DNA from: Hirundichthys speculiger
Taxonomy: Eukaryota > Chordata > Actinopteri > Beloniformes > Exocoetidae
Direction: 5' to 3'
DNA length: 64,000 nt
Assembly: GCA_018398805.1 (NCBI GenBank)
Contig: JAGFBZ010002545.1
Coordinates: 277,831-341,830, forward strand
Shown here piece by piece: positions 10,601-21,260 of the stretch; within the stretch, counting starts at the first letter, position 1, and each line of letters opens with the position of its first letter. The notes beneath the pieces are model-generated. The model was not told the origin of the DNA and did no database searches. It saw nothing but the letters and a program-made list of their open reading frames with translations. Position numbers and translations under genes: made by a program.

Positions 10601-13595
10601 ATATAAATGTTATCGGGGCTATTCGTCGTGATATCGGACTTATCGGGATGATGTCATCATTTCCAGTTATCGGCCCGATAGTTATCGTTCACCCCTACAG
10701 AAACTTCTAATTGCACCCCCCTGCAGGGACGCACCCCCTGCAGCCTCTGCTATCTTTCACCGACACGTACGACCGAATCTCCGGCGGTCCGGTCCAGGAA
10801 GAGATAAGGAGGAGCTGATTGGCCGGAGGTCCGACGGGCCCGTCACTGCTCTGGTATGTGGACCAGAGACTCTCAGCTCGCTCTCTTCAGGACAGCTGGG
10901 CGCCAAAATTAACCGGGCCAGACGGCGCGCCGCGATTATGTCACGTCTATTCTCTGTTCCAACCGTCGTGGCAGGAGGTGAAGGTTGAGCAGGAGACCGG
11001 AGGAGGAGATCGTTCAGGAACCGGTCCGGTCCAGGGACCAGTTCAGTTCTACGGATCGACGCCGTGTTTAAAGCCACGGAAGACAGAACTCTAGTAAAAC
11101 AAATCGGAACAATTCTGCAGCGTAAAGTGGTCCGTTTATGACAAAAAGTTCATTGGAGATTTTCTAGGAAACAATCACGTCTTACCACAAAGTTATTTTT
11201 TTTAAATGTGAATTTAGCGCTGGGCGGTATGAGCCAAAAATTTATATCACGGTATTTTTCAAAATTATATCGGTTTCATGGTATATCACGGTATTTTTTT
11301 TTTTAAGGCACAACTGGGTGTTAACCACATTTTCTAATCATTTAGAGGAATTGCTGCAGTAAATTGTCTTAGAACGACCTATTTTACTGTCACGAGGAGT
11401 GAATATTGTAGCCTCCCGCGGCTACAACTTTAGCTCGGCAACATTAGCAGATTATTGTAGTTTGTTGGACGTCGTCTTTTTTAAATCCACGGCTCCTCGG
11501 TTCAGGAAGAAGTTCCTCAGTCTCATGTTGCCGTTCTGGAGCTTCCACTGTTAGCATCCATCACCGTTAGCTAGTAGCGTGTTGCGCCTCCAGTGCAACT
11601 GCGAAACAGTCCCCTGTCAAACAATGTTCTGCGGCACTTACGTTCCGCCGCGCGGCGTTCCCAACTTTGTGTACGCTACAGTACATACTCACCGGTATTA
11701 CGGTAAAGTGAAAAATTAATATCGTAAGAAAAATAAACACCAGTATTCGGTACGAACCACTATGTAAAATTTAATTTTTCAAAAATTAAATTAAACCAAA
11801 AATTCTTGATTTTTTTGGACAGAAAGTTGAAATCGTACAGAATTCTCAGTTTTAGGACATAGAATTACAACTTCAGCGTGAAATTGAGAAGTTTTGCTCA
11901 GGTTGATATTTTAAAACAAAAAGTTACAATCTTGAGTTCCGTCGTGATTTCACAGATTTTAGAATCAAATCTGCTGATTACAGGACATAAAGCAGCAGAT
12001 GTTTGAAAGAATTGTCTCTGTTGCAGAATCAAAAGCTGAAATTCTGTCAGAACGTTGCGTTTTTGCCAAGAAATTTAGGATTTTGCATAATTTGTTATAT
12101 TTCAGAGAAAAATGTCACAATTACACGACAAAAGCCTCGTCTTTACAACAAAGGTCACGATCATGAAAAATGTCTAGTTTCTGATAAAAAACATCCATAA
12201 ACTTTAAATTTGAGGAAATCTCTGAGTGGACGTTTGCAGAAATAAACGTGTTTTCTAATAAAAATAGACTAACAATCATGATATTTTTTTCAATTTTTTA
12301 TACAGTATATTTTTCTAATGAATAATATCGTGGTGTTATAATTATTATTTTTTTTTTTTTTATGGGATATTTTTCTTATACAAAATATTTTGATAGTCAG
12401 GATTATTTTGTCTTAATGTTTGTTATTTTATTTCTTTATTTTATTTTATTTCCTGGCTGCAAGCGGGAATATTTGGGGACATAACATATCCCAGAATACC
12501 CCTCTGCAGCAGACAAAACACAAAAATATTCCAATTATTTTAACAGTTGAAAGCCTCACAATAAAAAAAAAAAACATAAATAAAGCAACAGGAAATTAAT
12601 TGCCTCATTAATTAACAGTGATATTGATTTTATTGATATTGACCGTCTTGTAACACATTAAGTAATAGTATGTGATGTTGCAGGAGCATCACGTGACTGT
12701 GGGCACCTGCCCCGTAAATGTGTGTTAACGGCCCTGGCCGGCTACAAACTGAAACATTTAACACTCCTGCAGCGGTTTTTTTTCTGTTTTCAGAGGCTGT
12801 GGTGCAGCATGTGGGCCGGTACCACGTGGTTCCGGTCCATGTCCTCCAGACCGGAGGAAAATAAGCCCATTTTAAATGAGTTTTTTTGGGGCTCCTGTGT
12901 TTGGAGGCGCTTCAAAGCTTTGTCCTTAAACTATCACCATGCTAATGCTAGCTGGAAGCTAACGGCTCAATATGAATCATTTATGCGGCGAAGCTGCCGC
13001 TCAGGAGCGGACAGCGGACACCGTCAGCCCCGGAGGCCTGACGCGGACCAAAACAAGAAACTAACGAAGCAATAAAAACGTGAGTTTTCCCCCTGAAATC
13101 CAGCAGCGGGGCGTCCGCTGACAGGACGGCGGTCTGACACGTTAGCCGGCGGGGCTAGCTGTCAAACAGCGACCGTTAGGAGGAGAAAAGCTCCATCAGC
13201 AGCGACGACATCTCTGACCCGCGGAGCTGCGACTCTGCCGGGAGAAGACGAGCCTTAGTATACCCCCGGATCCACCCGGAACACCCGCCCAGGGAAGCCC
13301 CGCAGCACCACCGAGCCCCCCCCCGGCCGGGGTGCGCCTGCTCAGACCGGGGAAGGTGCACTGTCATCGGGGCGTTGCGGGCAGCACAGTCCGCGGCTGA
13401 AGCCGGAGGGGCCGCGGCGCTGCCCACCGACTCCGGCAGCCGTCCGGATCGGCCGCCCCGCCGCCGCGGAAGCCGACGGCCGCGGTTGCCGAGCGGCCAC
13501 GCGGGCATCGGTCCGGGTCTTCCCATTGAGTCCTCACCGTATATGGGTCGGAGTCTCCGGTCGTTGGGGTCCTGCACATGGCCTCTCGCCGCCAT
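1532..13595 (-). CDS. naa25: NAA25, NatB auxiliary subunit (5' part of gene, exons 1-9)
   Basis: N-alpha-acetyltransferase 25 (Mdm20 homologue), the non-catalytic subunit that anchors NAA20 to the ribosome; NatB acetylates nascent chains starting Met-Asp/Glu/Asn/Gln. Nine coding exons splice in phase: 13538-13595, 8998-9083, 5461-5599, 5234-5352, 5066-5140, 4878-4985, 3483-3561, 3269-3380 and 1532-1621 (866 nt, ~289 residues of a family length near 970). The start is MAARGHVQDPNDRRLRPIY, which matches the vertebrate N-terminus. Later landmarks are KAIGLQRTGKQ, EYHSHLFMAYARVGEYKK, NPYYFWSVMSL, FLPLAERMVEKMVKE, RWPECNA and DDWQFY. These are TPR-type helical repeats. All introns are GT-AG. Introns 3, 4, 5 and 7 are only 108, 93, 80 and 102 bp, while introns 1, 2 and 8 are swollen by repeats. 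The remaining exons lie left of the window. Identity is recognised from family sequence; the transcript ends are not determined. Confidence 0.95.
2045..2222 (+). pseudogene. Tc1-like transposase relic
   Basis: The stretch contains GGTGGAGGCATCATGCTTTG (GGGIML) and, 160 bp later, AACGACCCCAAACATAC (NDPKHT). These are two landmark motifs of Tc1/mariner transposases. The frame is interrupted between them, so it is a decayed fragment. It lies in NAA25 intron 8. Confidence 0.5.
2226..2565. mobile_element. hAT-like element fragment, 'TATCG' family (copy A)
   Basis: A sequence rich in ATCGATTT and ATATCGCAATATATCG, sharing long stretches (for example the segment at 2350-2470) with copies at 32833-34043 (opposite orientation) and 37768-38176. 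A further scrap with the end CCTTGCCAATACTCACCCCTA lies at 3018-3110. It is non-coding; the small open frames in it are shared by all copies and carry no known domain. Confidence 0.6.
2566..2645 (-). repeat. Single inverted copy of the ~124-bp satellite unit
   Basis: Read on the minus strand this stretch gives the core of the unit amplified at 9307-10202 and 24338-25405, including ACTCCATGGAAGCGATTGTT and GTTAGCATTAGC. Here it is not amplified. Confidence 0.7.
2800..2905 (+). mobile_element. LINE-like 3' tail
   Basis: Contains TTCCCTTTATGGGATAAATA followed by AAAGTA and a (TTTCA)n run. This is the usual tail form of teleost non-LTR retrotransposons. Only the tail is visible. Confidence 0.4.
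3215..3234 (+). repeat. Short interstitial telomere-like repeat
   Basis: Three consecutive GGGTTA units lie 35 bp beyond the donor of NAA25 exon 8, in intron 8. This is too short to be a telomere. Confidence 0.8.
3269..3380 (-). CDS. naa25: NAA25 coding exon 8
   Basis: Encodes (E)KLTSELQSRESKCMMLYRR through RWPECNALAHKLLLK plus two bases of an Asn codon. The acceptor is CTCCACAG|AG and the donor AA|GTGAGT. Confidence 0.95.
3483..3561 (-). CDS. naa25: NAA25 coding exon 7
   Basis: Encodes VQLYFMILERLGKCVEALDV and IRGPLG plus one base. The acceptor is GACTGCAG|GTG and the donor G|GTACGT. It joins exon 8 to complete a Glu codon. Confidence 0.95.
3562..4877. other. NAA25 intron 6, unidentified sequence
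   Basis: This 1.3-kb intron is bounded by exons 6 and 7. It contains several ATTGGCT boxes (about 4223, 4326), a TATATGG at about 4371 and a plus-strand consensus donor (AAG|GTGAGT) near 4650. Together these resemble an inserted promoter or LTR-like unit, but I recognise no element and no protein. No terminal repeats could be defined. Confidence 0.35.
4878..4985 (-). CDS. naa25: NAA25 coding exon 6
   Basis: Thirty-six codons, AISAQDEKLAQTMFLPLAER then MVEKMVKEEKIEAEAE. The acceptor is TTTCCAAG|GCG and the donor GAG|GTGAGG. Confidence 0.96.
5066..5140 (-). CDS. naa25: NAA25 coding exon 5
   Basis: Twenty-five in-frame codons, AGMALYKIVPKN then PYYFWSVMSLVMQ. The acceptor is CTCCACAG|GCG. The donor CAG|GTACCG is weaker than its neighbours but is GT-AG. 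Confidence 0.96.
5234..5352 (-). CDS. naa25: NAA25 coding exon 4
   Basis: Encodes (P)ELVTKLYEAAVKKVPLSEE through VGEYKKMQQ. The acceptor is CTCCGCAG|CC and the donor CAG|GTGGGG. Confidence 0.96.
5403..5453 (+). repeat. (GCAGGT)n hexanucleotide array
   Basis: About nine copies of GCAGGT lie inside the 108-bp intron 3 of NAA25, starting 7 bp from the exon 3 donor. They fill almost half of the intron. Confidence 0.95.
5461..5599 (-). CDS. naa25: NAA25 coding exon 3
   Basis: Encodes VLKAIGLQRTGKQDEAFGLA through LTILYREMHR plus one base of the next Pro codon. The acceptor is CCTCCAG|GTC and the donor C|GTGAGT. It contains one TPR-like helix pair. Confidence 0.96.
5609..8184 (+). repeat. 20-bp minisatellite in NAA25 intron 2
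   Basis: About 129 tandem copies of GAGACGAGGAGTTACAGACG with frequent variants at the AAGG/ACGG/ACCG position and some GTCAGAG units at the left end. Because 20 is not a multiple of 3, the frames cycle through the same codons, which creates a 744-residue open frame rich in YRRRRGVT. This is not a gene: the stretch lies inside a spliced intron and continues into unrelated sequence. Confidence 0.95.
8185..8997. other. NAA25 intron 2, unique part
   Basis: Non-repetitive sequence between the minisatellite and exon 2. No coding homology or element ends are recognised. A short (ACACCTGC)n-like run lies near 8850. Confidence 0.5.
8998..9083 (-). CDS. naa25: NAA25 coding exon 2
   Basis: Encodes (D)YLDNGNNKMAIQQADKLL and KKHKDLHCAK. 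The acceptor is CCCACAG|AT and the donor AAG|GTGGGT. The first two bases complete the Asp codon begun in exon 1. Confidence 0.95.
9307..10202 (+). repeat. ~124-bp satellite array (locus 1) in NAA25 intron 1
   Basis: About seven tandem copies of a ~124-bp unit containing GTTAGCATTAGCTCGCGTTA, ACTCCATGGAAGCGATTGTT, GGTGGCTGATCAGG and AAAGCTTGTGCTTCCCTCC. A partial internal duplication occurs near 10060-10085. The same unit is arrayed at 24338-25405. Confidence 0.92.
10203..10700. mobile_element. Right part of a satellite-bearing transposon (copy 1)
   Basis: About 500 bp directly following the 124-bp array, starting CTCGGAGGATTCGTCACAAA. It is repeated with the array at 25408-25885, so array and flank moved or duplicated together. 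The outer end reads ATAGTTATCGTTCACCCCTA, which resembles hAT termini. The left end is not defined. Confidence 0.65.
11213..11760. mobile_element. hAT-like fragment with GCGCTGGGCGGTATG end
   Basis: Starts TTAGCGCTGGGCGGTATG, close to the TAGTGCTGGGCGATATG termini of the hAT copies at 41583 and 42958. It is followed by the ATATCACGGTATTTTT motif typical of such elements. The right end shows CACCGGTATTACGG and ACCAGTATTCGGTACGAACC but no clean terminal repeat. Likely truncated. Confidence 0.5.
11761..12720. other. AT-rich NAA25 intron 1 sequence
   Basis: AT-rich, non-coding. There are homopolymer T runs near 12350 but no recognised element. Confidence 0.4.
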
Positions 13596-13660
13596 GGTGG
13601 AGTTTACCTGCTGGGGGAAACGTTCGCGCATGCGTACTCCGAGTTGCAACAGGAGCGATT
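13083..13660 (-). promoter_or_regulatory. naa25: CpG island and promoter of NAA25
   Basis: GC- and CpG-dense sequence covers exon 1, the start of intron 1 and about 65 bp upstream of the ATG. CGCGCATGCGT at 13624-13634 is one base from the NRF-1 consensus, which is usual for housekeeping promoters. No TATA box is seen. The density drops sharply to AT-rich DNA right of 13660, so the promoter is compact. The transcription start is not determined. Confidence 0.65.
13538..13595 (-). CDS. naa25: NAA25 coding exon 1
   Basis: Encodes residues 1-19 (MAARGHVQDPNDRRLRPIY) plus the first base of codon 20. The ATG has a strong context (CCACCATGG on the minus strand). The donor reads G|GTGAGG. It sits at the edge of a CpG island. 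Confidence 0.95.
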
Positions 13661-14505
13661 AAAGGATTTTTTTTTTCTGCTGAAAGCGCAGTAGTATGGA
13701 TGTATGGAAGCAGAACAATGACAAAAACATAAAAAAAATAAAATAAATACATTTAACAAAAAATGATGTTCATTTATTTTGTAAGAAAGTTTTGTCTCTA
13801 ATTTTGCAACTTTGACTTTCATCATTTATAACAAAGAAAGGAGAAAGGGAGAACGCTTTATTGTCGTCGTCATCGGGATTTGTAAAATCTTTTTTTTTTT
13901 TAAATCATACTTTTTATTATTGTTTCCTTTTAAGGCAGACACAGATCAACTCAACTGGTTATAAGCATTGTGCATTTCTCAAATTGTAACAAAAGGATGT
14001 GGTAAAATGTTAGGAGAAAGAAAAAATAAAAACAGACATAAAAAAAGACAAACGCAGATAAACCAAAAACAGTAAATTAAATTAATAGATAATAGTAATA
14101 ACAATAGCAACAATAATGGTGATAGTAGTAATCAGAGTCAAAAAAAAAAAAAAAAAAAAAAAAAACAGGTAAAATTTAACCAAAGAAAAGAAAGAAATGT
14201 ACACATAAATAATTAGATGAATAGAATAAAATAAAATAAAAAATAGTAATAATAATAATAATCGCAATAATAATAAATATAGAAAGGGGGAAAAAAAGGG
14301 ATTCGTAAAATATTTAGAGTAAATCTGAGACCAGATTTGCACATCTGCCCTGAAGAAAAGTCTGCTCTAGATTCATGAATGTTGCGTTAAACTTTTAAGT
14401 GTTTTAAAAGTATCCTGATCATGTGAAAATACCGGTCAATATGAGGCATTAATGCAGTAAAGTCACTTCAGGGTTCTCAGACTTCTATGGCAGCTTTATT
14501 TTAAC
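13661..14505. other. AT-rich intergenic DNA
   Basis: Between the NAA25 promoter and the TA repeats. It contains homopolymer A (14141-14165) and degenerate (AATAAT)n near 14240. No gene signal. Confidence 0.6.
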
Positions 14506-14508
14506 AGT

Positions 14509-14603
<95 letters not shown>

Positions 14604-14629
14604 GATATATCATATATATACATATATAT

Positions 14630-14677
<48 letters not shown>

Positions 14678-14686
14678 TATATACAA

Positions 14687-14717
<31 letters not shown>

Positions 14718-14930
14718 TATATATGTATGTATATATATATACATATATATACACACATATACATACATACATATATACACATATATATACATACATATAT
14801 ACATATATAAGTACAAACATATACATATATACACATATATTTTACATACATACATATATATATATATATACATATATACACATACATACATATACATACA
14901 TATACATACATACATATACATACATATATA
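14506..14930. repeat. (TA)n / (CATA)n microsatellite, left part
   Basis: More than 400 bp of TATATA and TACATACA. It is interrupted by the MITE at 14931-15295 and resumes at 15296-15576. The Tyr-Ile open frames it creates are artefacts. Confidence 0.97.
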
Positions 14931-15295
14931 CAGTCATGGAAAAAATGATTAGACCACCATTTTTTCTTCACTTTCTTGTTCATTTTAATACCTGGTACCA
15001 CTAAACGTCATCATGTGACTAAAACAGACAGAAAAGAAAACACTGAATGCATAAAAGCAGTGTTTTTGGCAGTACAACGCCATAGCTATTGATGTAAAAA
15101 CTTAAGTGATTTAGGTTATAATCAAGAAAACCATGGAAAAATGGTAAGATATCAGCTCTTAAATAAAACTCTTATGAGCAATCTTTGTGGTTATCGTTAT
15201 GTTTGTCCAAACAAATGTACCTTTAGTTGTACCAGGCATTAAAATGACAAGAAACTGAAGAAAACAAGGATGGTATAATATTTTTTCCATGACTG
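14931..15295. mobile_element. Tc1/mariner-type MITE, copy 1
   Basis: Inverted ends CAGTCATGGAAAAAATGATT and its near-complement TTTTTTCCATGACTG lie directly inside TA dinucleotides, the classic Tc1/mariner target duplication. The inside is non-coding. A nearly identical copy lies at 33335-33700. This copy split the surrounding TA microsatellite. Confidence 0.88.
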
Positions 15296-15576
<281 letters not shown>

Positions 15577-15658
15577 AACAGACTGAGACACCTGGAGGTG
15601 GCAGCATCAGGACCTTAAAAGTTCTGTTAAGGGCTCACAAACGTCCTTCTGAAATGTA

Positions 15659-16130
15659 CAGTTGTGTTCAAAATAATAGCAGTCTGTTCATAAAATTGAG
15701 TAAAGCCCAAAATCCTTATAATAGTTTTTACTTCCATACATTGGGAACACTGCACATTATATTCTAAATCAAAACACAGATGCCAGAAGTTGGTCGACTC
15801 CATGCAACCCAGATGTGAAGCGTTCTCAGAAACAGTAGCTATAAAACTAAATATTAGTTTAGTGATTCATAGGAATGCTGAATCCTGGATATCTTTCAGT
15901 TTATACGGTAAATATTTGAGTTTGTAAAGTAAAATGCAGACACTATTTTTTTGAACAGCCCAATTTTCATTTTTCTGTAAAGTGAGTAAAGAATTTCTGC
16001 TTTTTTCTTCATGTTTTGATTTAGAATATAATGTGCAGTGTTCCCAATGCATGGAAATAAAAAACCATTATAAGGATTTTGGGCTTGACTCAATTTTTTG
16101 AACAGACTGCTATTATTTTGAACACAACTG
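15659..16130. mobile_element. Tc1/mariner-type MITE (CAGTTGTGTTCAAAATAATA ends)
   Basis: The element starts CAGTTGTGTTCAAAATAATA and ends with the complementary TATTATTTTGAACACAACTG. TA lies on both sides (15657-15658 and 16131-16132). Its two halves are long inverted copies of each other, so transcripts can fold into a hairpin. It has no coding capacity. Confidence 0.88.
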
Positions 16131-16132
16131 TA

Positions 16133-16688
16133 TTTTAAAACCTGACTTCTTAAACTATTAATCAAGGGTTTTCAAGATAAAAAAAGAAATGAAATTAATG
16201 ACTGGAAGAAAACAACATAGACATTTTTAAAGAAAAGCAGAAATTGACTATAAAGATGTAAATTTGCAGAGAAAGAAATTTACAATATTAGGTTGTAAAT
16301 ACATAAATTTAGAGAAAAAAAAAAGTAAATTTATGAAGTTGGAAATTTTCAAGTAAAATAATTGAAATTCCATCTTCACATCGAGTTGCAAAATTTTGAG
16401 AATATGAATTGGAACTTTATCATCTCACAAATTTCCTAAATGAAATACAAAATATCGACCTTATTACTTTTAAAATTCCTTCATACGCTTGCAGATTTAA
16501 GAAAAAAAAATTATACTCTTTACACTTGTTAATCTTTTTTACCACTCGTACATATACTAAATAAGAGACTTATAAAATATTAACTTTATTAAGTCAAAGC
16601 TGTTTTCACCATTTTTATTTCAAACGAGTTGAAGAAGTTGTTCGTCCCACGGTGGGAAGACTGATTTACGTTGCAATATAATATAATA

Positions 16689-16722
<34 letters not shown>

Positions 16723-17440
16723 ATCAAGCTTTCTACATAGTTGGAAATATAAGTGTATATTGGGAAAGTAATCCACGTACCTTGTTGAAGTAAAAAAAAA
16801 AAAAAAAAAAATTTTCTTGGTATAAATCAGCTTCCATACATTCAGCTGAAAAACCATTAATTATTCATTCATTCATTTCCTGTATCTCAGTCATATGAGC
16901 TGAAACATCAACAAGTGAATCCCCTTTTTTTTTCAATATAAATAAATTTATGACAAAGCAAACCGATTATAAGACTACAGATTAAATAGTCCCAACTCTC
17001 ATTCCCATAATTCATCTGAGGTTGTTGTGACGCAGTAATTACAACAATTACATGTTCAACCAGCTGCTAACTTCACTGTTGAAGTTCCAGATGTTGCTGC
17101 TGTTGTGGATTCCTTCAACAGTTGAACTTCATCCAAAAAAATCAAAAAATTGATTAAAAGAAAAATCACAGCTGTATTTTCTATTATTTATAAATAAGAT
17201 ATGAACATAATTAACCAAGCATTAAGGTTCGGTACAGTTGGTTTTTGTTTTCTTCCAGTTCCTGATGCTGTAAAATTTAAATCTTTGTGTAATTTTTTTT
17301 AAGTATTAAAACATAAAACTAAATACCTACGTTTTTTTAATACGTCTATTTTCAAACATGACAGTGATGTGAAAAGTCTGCAGTTTTGTGTTTTTGTAAA
17401 ATTTAAAGACTTGTCAGGTGATGCTCAACACCTGGTTTGT
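16133..17440. other. AT-rich intergenic DNA
   Basis: AT-rich, with short (TA)n at 16690-16722 and homopolymer A at 16791-16810. No coding or element signal is recognised. Confidence 0.6.
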
Positions 17441-18235
17441 TCCTGAACGAGAAAATAAAACGAGCACAAAATTTGAGAAAAAAAACAAGACAAGTTGCTT
17501 TAAAATAAATTAAAACACAGAAGCTCAATGCTGTTTTTATTCCTCAGTCCACAAAAAAATAAAATGAAATAATCAAATGAATTTAAATAAAATACAAAGG
17601 CTACCAACTAGCAAATTTGTGTTTTTTTCTACTTTTTTCCCCCCCAAAAAAAAAACAGCAAGTAAAATAAATAAATACTCAAGTTTGCAGATGAACTTTT
17701 GCGCCTTCTTTCCCCCCTACAGTTAATACATTTATAAACCTTGCTGATGCTTATTTTTGAAAACATAATTTAAAAAATTATATTTTTTTAATATACTTTT
17801 TTTTTAAAAAATGAATGCTTAAAATGTTTTAAGCGAAATGTTTTTAAATGTAAGTTTATTTAACACTTTAAATGTTTTTTTATCTTATGTTCTTGTCAAT
17901 CGTGTGCCATCTGAGCGAGAAAATAAAACGACCACAAGCACGAAATTTGAGAAAAAAAAACAAGTTGCTTTAAAATAAATAAATTAAAACACAGAAGCTC
18001 AATGCTGTTTTTATTCCTCCAGTCCACAAAAAAATAAAATTAATTTAAATAAAATACAAATGCTACCAACTAGCAAATTTGTTTTTTTCTACTTTTTTCC
18101 CAACAAAACCAGCAAGTAAAATAAATACTCAAGTTTGCAGATGAACTTTTGTCGCCTTCTTTCCCCCCTACAGGTTAATAAATTAATAAACCTTGCTGAT
18201 GCTTATTTTTGAAACCATAATTATTTAAAAAATTA
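17440..18235. repeat. Tandem duplication of a ~465-bp AT-rich segment
   Basis: The block beginning GAGAAAATAAAACGA at about 17450 recurs at about 17918, including AGAAGCTCAATGCTGTTTTT and CAGATGAACTTTTG. The two halves are similar with small indels. It is downstream of PITPNB. TTTATT on the plus strand in both copies (about 17537, 18010) gives AATAAA on the PITPNB strand, so it could carry distal poly(A) sites. Confidence 0.75.
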
Positions 18236-18273
18236 TAATTATTTTTAGATGTTTTTTTTAAATTTTGAACTTA

Positions 18274-18365
18274 TACTGCGTTGCTCAGCGGTTTCAGCTC
18301 ATTTACAGAGACGACAGTCCTGCAGCGGTCGCAGGTTCGATTCCCGGCCGGCGGTGCTTTGGTGC
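18274..18365 (+). mobile_element. tRNA-derived SINE-like remnant
   Basis: TTGCTCAGCGGTTTCAGCTC resembles a pol III A box, and GGTTCGATTCC (18334-18344) is a good B box. The spacing is tRNA-like. The sequence cannot fold as an intact tRNA and is followed by non-tRNA sequence, as in tRNA-derived SINEs. Confidence 0.6.
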
Positions 18366-18809
18366 AACATCTTCCCTGTTTCCTCTCCGTCCTGGTTTAA
18401 CATTAATAACAGAAACCTGTTATTAATATTATTATTAACGGTGAAACATGAACTCACCTTCATCCCAGACGGATTCTGACCACGACACAAAAAAAAAAAC
18501 ACAAACTGCATTTGTCTTATTTGATCAAATTTATTAGATATTCTGTTATGTTCCATTGTCTAGACCTTCTGTCACAGCCTGAAAGCTGTGAAAAAGAGAA
18601 ATACTAATTGTATTACATTCACTACTAATTCCCCTGAATTTTTTTTTTGCCTTATCAGAAAGAGTAAATCGGATACACGGTGAATCTTTGTCTTTCAAAA
18701 ACAAAAAGAAAAGAAAAAAAAAACGAAAAGAGAGAAGATAAAACAGTAGATTTTCCAAGTGCTTATTCATGATTACGACAAGACGACAGTATTGTGGAGC
18801 CCATCTGCC

Positions 18810-18834
18810 CCCCCCCCCCCCCCCCCCCCCCCCG

Positions 18835-18866
<32 letters not shown>
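18810..18866 (+). repeat. Homopolymer C tract
   Basis: Over 50 C residues with one G interruption, at the left edge of a GC-rich patch (18780-19340). On the PITPNB strand this is a G tract. Such a length is prone to assembly error. Confidence 0.95.
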
Positions 18867-19379
18867 TTCACCCGGGCGGCGCCGCTCCCATCGCCATCAG
18901 ACCCGCTCGGGCTTTTCACTCCTCGTCCGGGAACCCGGGAGCCCGAGGTCCGGCGGGAGCGAGCGTGACGGCGAGGGGGGAGGCCCCGCCCACCCGACGC
19001 AGTTCGACAGTTTTGCAAAAAAATTTAAAAATAAAGAACGAAGCGCCGCTCAGACAAAATTAAAGAAAGTCTTCATGCAAATCTAGTCGTTTAGTGAAGC
19101 CACCTGTCCTCGTGCACTGCTGACATTAAGAGTCCTGTCGCGCCTGTACAGGTGTGAAAACGTGCACGAGCACGGAGGAGGTGCAGCTCACACGGAGCCT
19201 GGCGGCGTCGCGGCGCCCCCCCGCTGGCCCCACCGGGGCAACGAAAGACAAACGATGTCCCGTTTATGTTCACGTTAAACAGACCCGCTGATGGGTTGAA
19301 ACCGAACCTCACGATTCTGATCCGAAGCGTCCGACGAGCCGAGCGGCGCCTGCAGCCGGATCAAGGTAACGTTTAAATA

Positions 19380-20095
19380 AACCTAGAAGACTAAACTGAG
19401 GGCTCAAGTCAAAACCTTAAGAAAAAAAAGAAAAAAAAAAAAGAAAAAAATTCTGTTAAATAAGAAAAAAAAGGAAAAAAAAAAGAAAAAACCAAAAAAA
19501 AAAAACCCTGAAGACTAAATTGAGGGCTAAACTCAAAACCTAGAAGACTAAACTGAGGGTTCAAGTCAAAACCCTAAAGAAAAAAAAAAAGAAAAAAAAT
19601 TCTGCTAAATAAGAAAAAAAAGGAAAAAAAAAGAGAAAAAAGAAAAAAACAAACAAAAAAAAACCCTGAAGACTAAATTGAGGGCTAAACTAAAAACCTA
19701 GAAGACTAAACTGAGGGCAAAACTAAAAACCTAGAAGACTAAACTAATGGTTCAAGTCAAAACCTTGAAGGAAAAAAAAGAAAAGAAAAAAAAGAAAAAA
19801 ATTCTGCAAAATAAGAAAAAAAAGGAAAAAAAGAAAGAGAAAAGAGAAGAAAAAAGAAAAAACCAAAAAAAAAAAAACCCTAAAGACTAAACTGAGGGCT
19901 AAACTAAAACCTAGAAGACTAAACTGAGGGCGAAACTAAAAACCCCTGAAGACTAAACTGAGGGTTCAAGTCAAAACCCTAAATTAAAAAAAAAACAAAA
20001 TAAAATAAAAATCTTCTAAATAAGAAAAAAGAAAGGAAAAAGAAGAGAAGAAAAAAGAGGAAAAAAATTAAAAAATAAACTAAAACCCTGAAGTG
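19380..20095 (+). repeat. Degenerate ~160-215-bp tandem repeat, A-rich
   Basis: Four copies of a unit combining GAAGACTAAACTGAGGG and TCAAGTCAAAACC with A/AAAG runs. It lies within the likely PITPNB 3' region. Confidence 0.8.
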
Positions 20096-20379
20096 ATAAA
20101 TAAGGTGATCAGGATGAAGACGGGACACGAAGACCCTGAAACAGGAGCAGAGCAGCTCAGCCTGACCGCTTTATCTCCTCTGAAGTTAAAGAAAAGTCTT
20201 TAAAAAAATAAATCACTAGACATTAAAACAAAAAAACACTAAAGACTCAGAACCGCTCCACAACACACATCTACCTGGACCCGTTCCTGTCGTCGAGAAA
20301 CCGCAGTTTAAGATATAAAAACCAGAAAAAAAACAAAACCTTGATTCATGCACGCAGCAGCGCAGACCCTCACCCTCTG

Positions 20380-20960
20380 AGGGGGGGGGGGGGGTTATTT
20401 TTTATTTTTTATTTCTTATTTCCGGACGCCGCGGGGTTAAAGCCCAGGAGGAAGGCCATGCAGCGACAGCTGGACCTGAAGCTTCCCGCCTCGGCGGTTT
20501 AAACGTGACGGTCCTGGAACAGTGAAGGCAGCAGAAAACACAAAACAAGCGCACGGACGCGTGCACGGACGCGCGCCCTCACGCAGGGGCGCGCCGCACA
20601 GACCCCCCCCCCCCCCCCCCCCCTCGGAGGGCGCGCCACGAACGCGGACGGTCCGTCCAACATGCAGCGGCGGTTTCACGCTGTTGTCCGCATGCGCTCG
20701 ATGACGGAGGAGGGCGTGTGGAGATATGGGCGTGTACGTGTGGGAGGGGGCGGAGCAACGGCGGCTAACCGTTATCGGTCATGCACCAACATTCGCTTTG
20801 AGACACGAAACCGCTTCAAACGTCAAACTAACGGAGGACGAGTTTTCCCAACCAACTGCCCCGACAAGAAGAAGGGACGAGGAGACGACGGGAGGAGACG
20901 AGGAGACGACGGGAGGAGACGAGGAGACGAGATCATGGTCAACACTGAGGGGGGGGGAGG
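20380..20960. other. GC-rich patch downstream of PITPNB
   Basis: CpG-rich sequence with G and C homopolymers (20384-20395, 20605-20623) and a short GACGAGGAGACGACGGGAGG repeat at 20874-20930. It could be 3' UTR of PITPNB or an orphan CpG island. No homologous coding exon is recognised in any frame. Confidence 0.35.
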
Positions 20961-21260
20961 GGGGGGGTCGTCTCAGACTAATTTTCGTGGGAACGTTTGT
21001 AGCTAAAAACAACATTCTAATTTAAAAGGCTCGACTTTCAGAGTCACGGTTCACACGCCTGAATAAAAACCAAGCCCACCGTAATAATTAACTAACAATT
21101 ACATATCAGGCAATTTACGATCTGTGCAAAGAGTTTTTTTTTTTTCCTTTTTTTTTTTTAAACATGTATGCAAAACCACTTTTTTTTTTTTTAATGTTTT
21201 TTTTGTTTGTTTGTTTGTTTTCTGAGTGAACAGGAGGCCTGTGATTGGGGTAGGAATCTG

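Noticed and set aside
12722..13075. 117-codon plus-strand frame near the NAA25 promoter
   Set aside because: No recognisable domain, no splice partner, lies in NAA25 intron 1.
13176..13649. 157-codon minus-strand frame through NAA25 exon 1
   Set aside because: Only the first 19 residues are exon; the rest is read-through past a clear GTGAGG donor into CpG-rich intron.
18274..18365. Functional tRNA gene
   Set aside because: A and B boxes are present but the cloverleaf stems do not pair; better explained as a SINE remnant.
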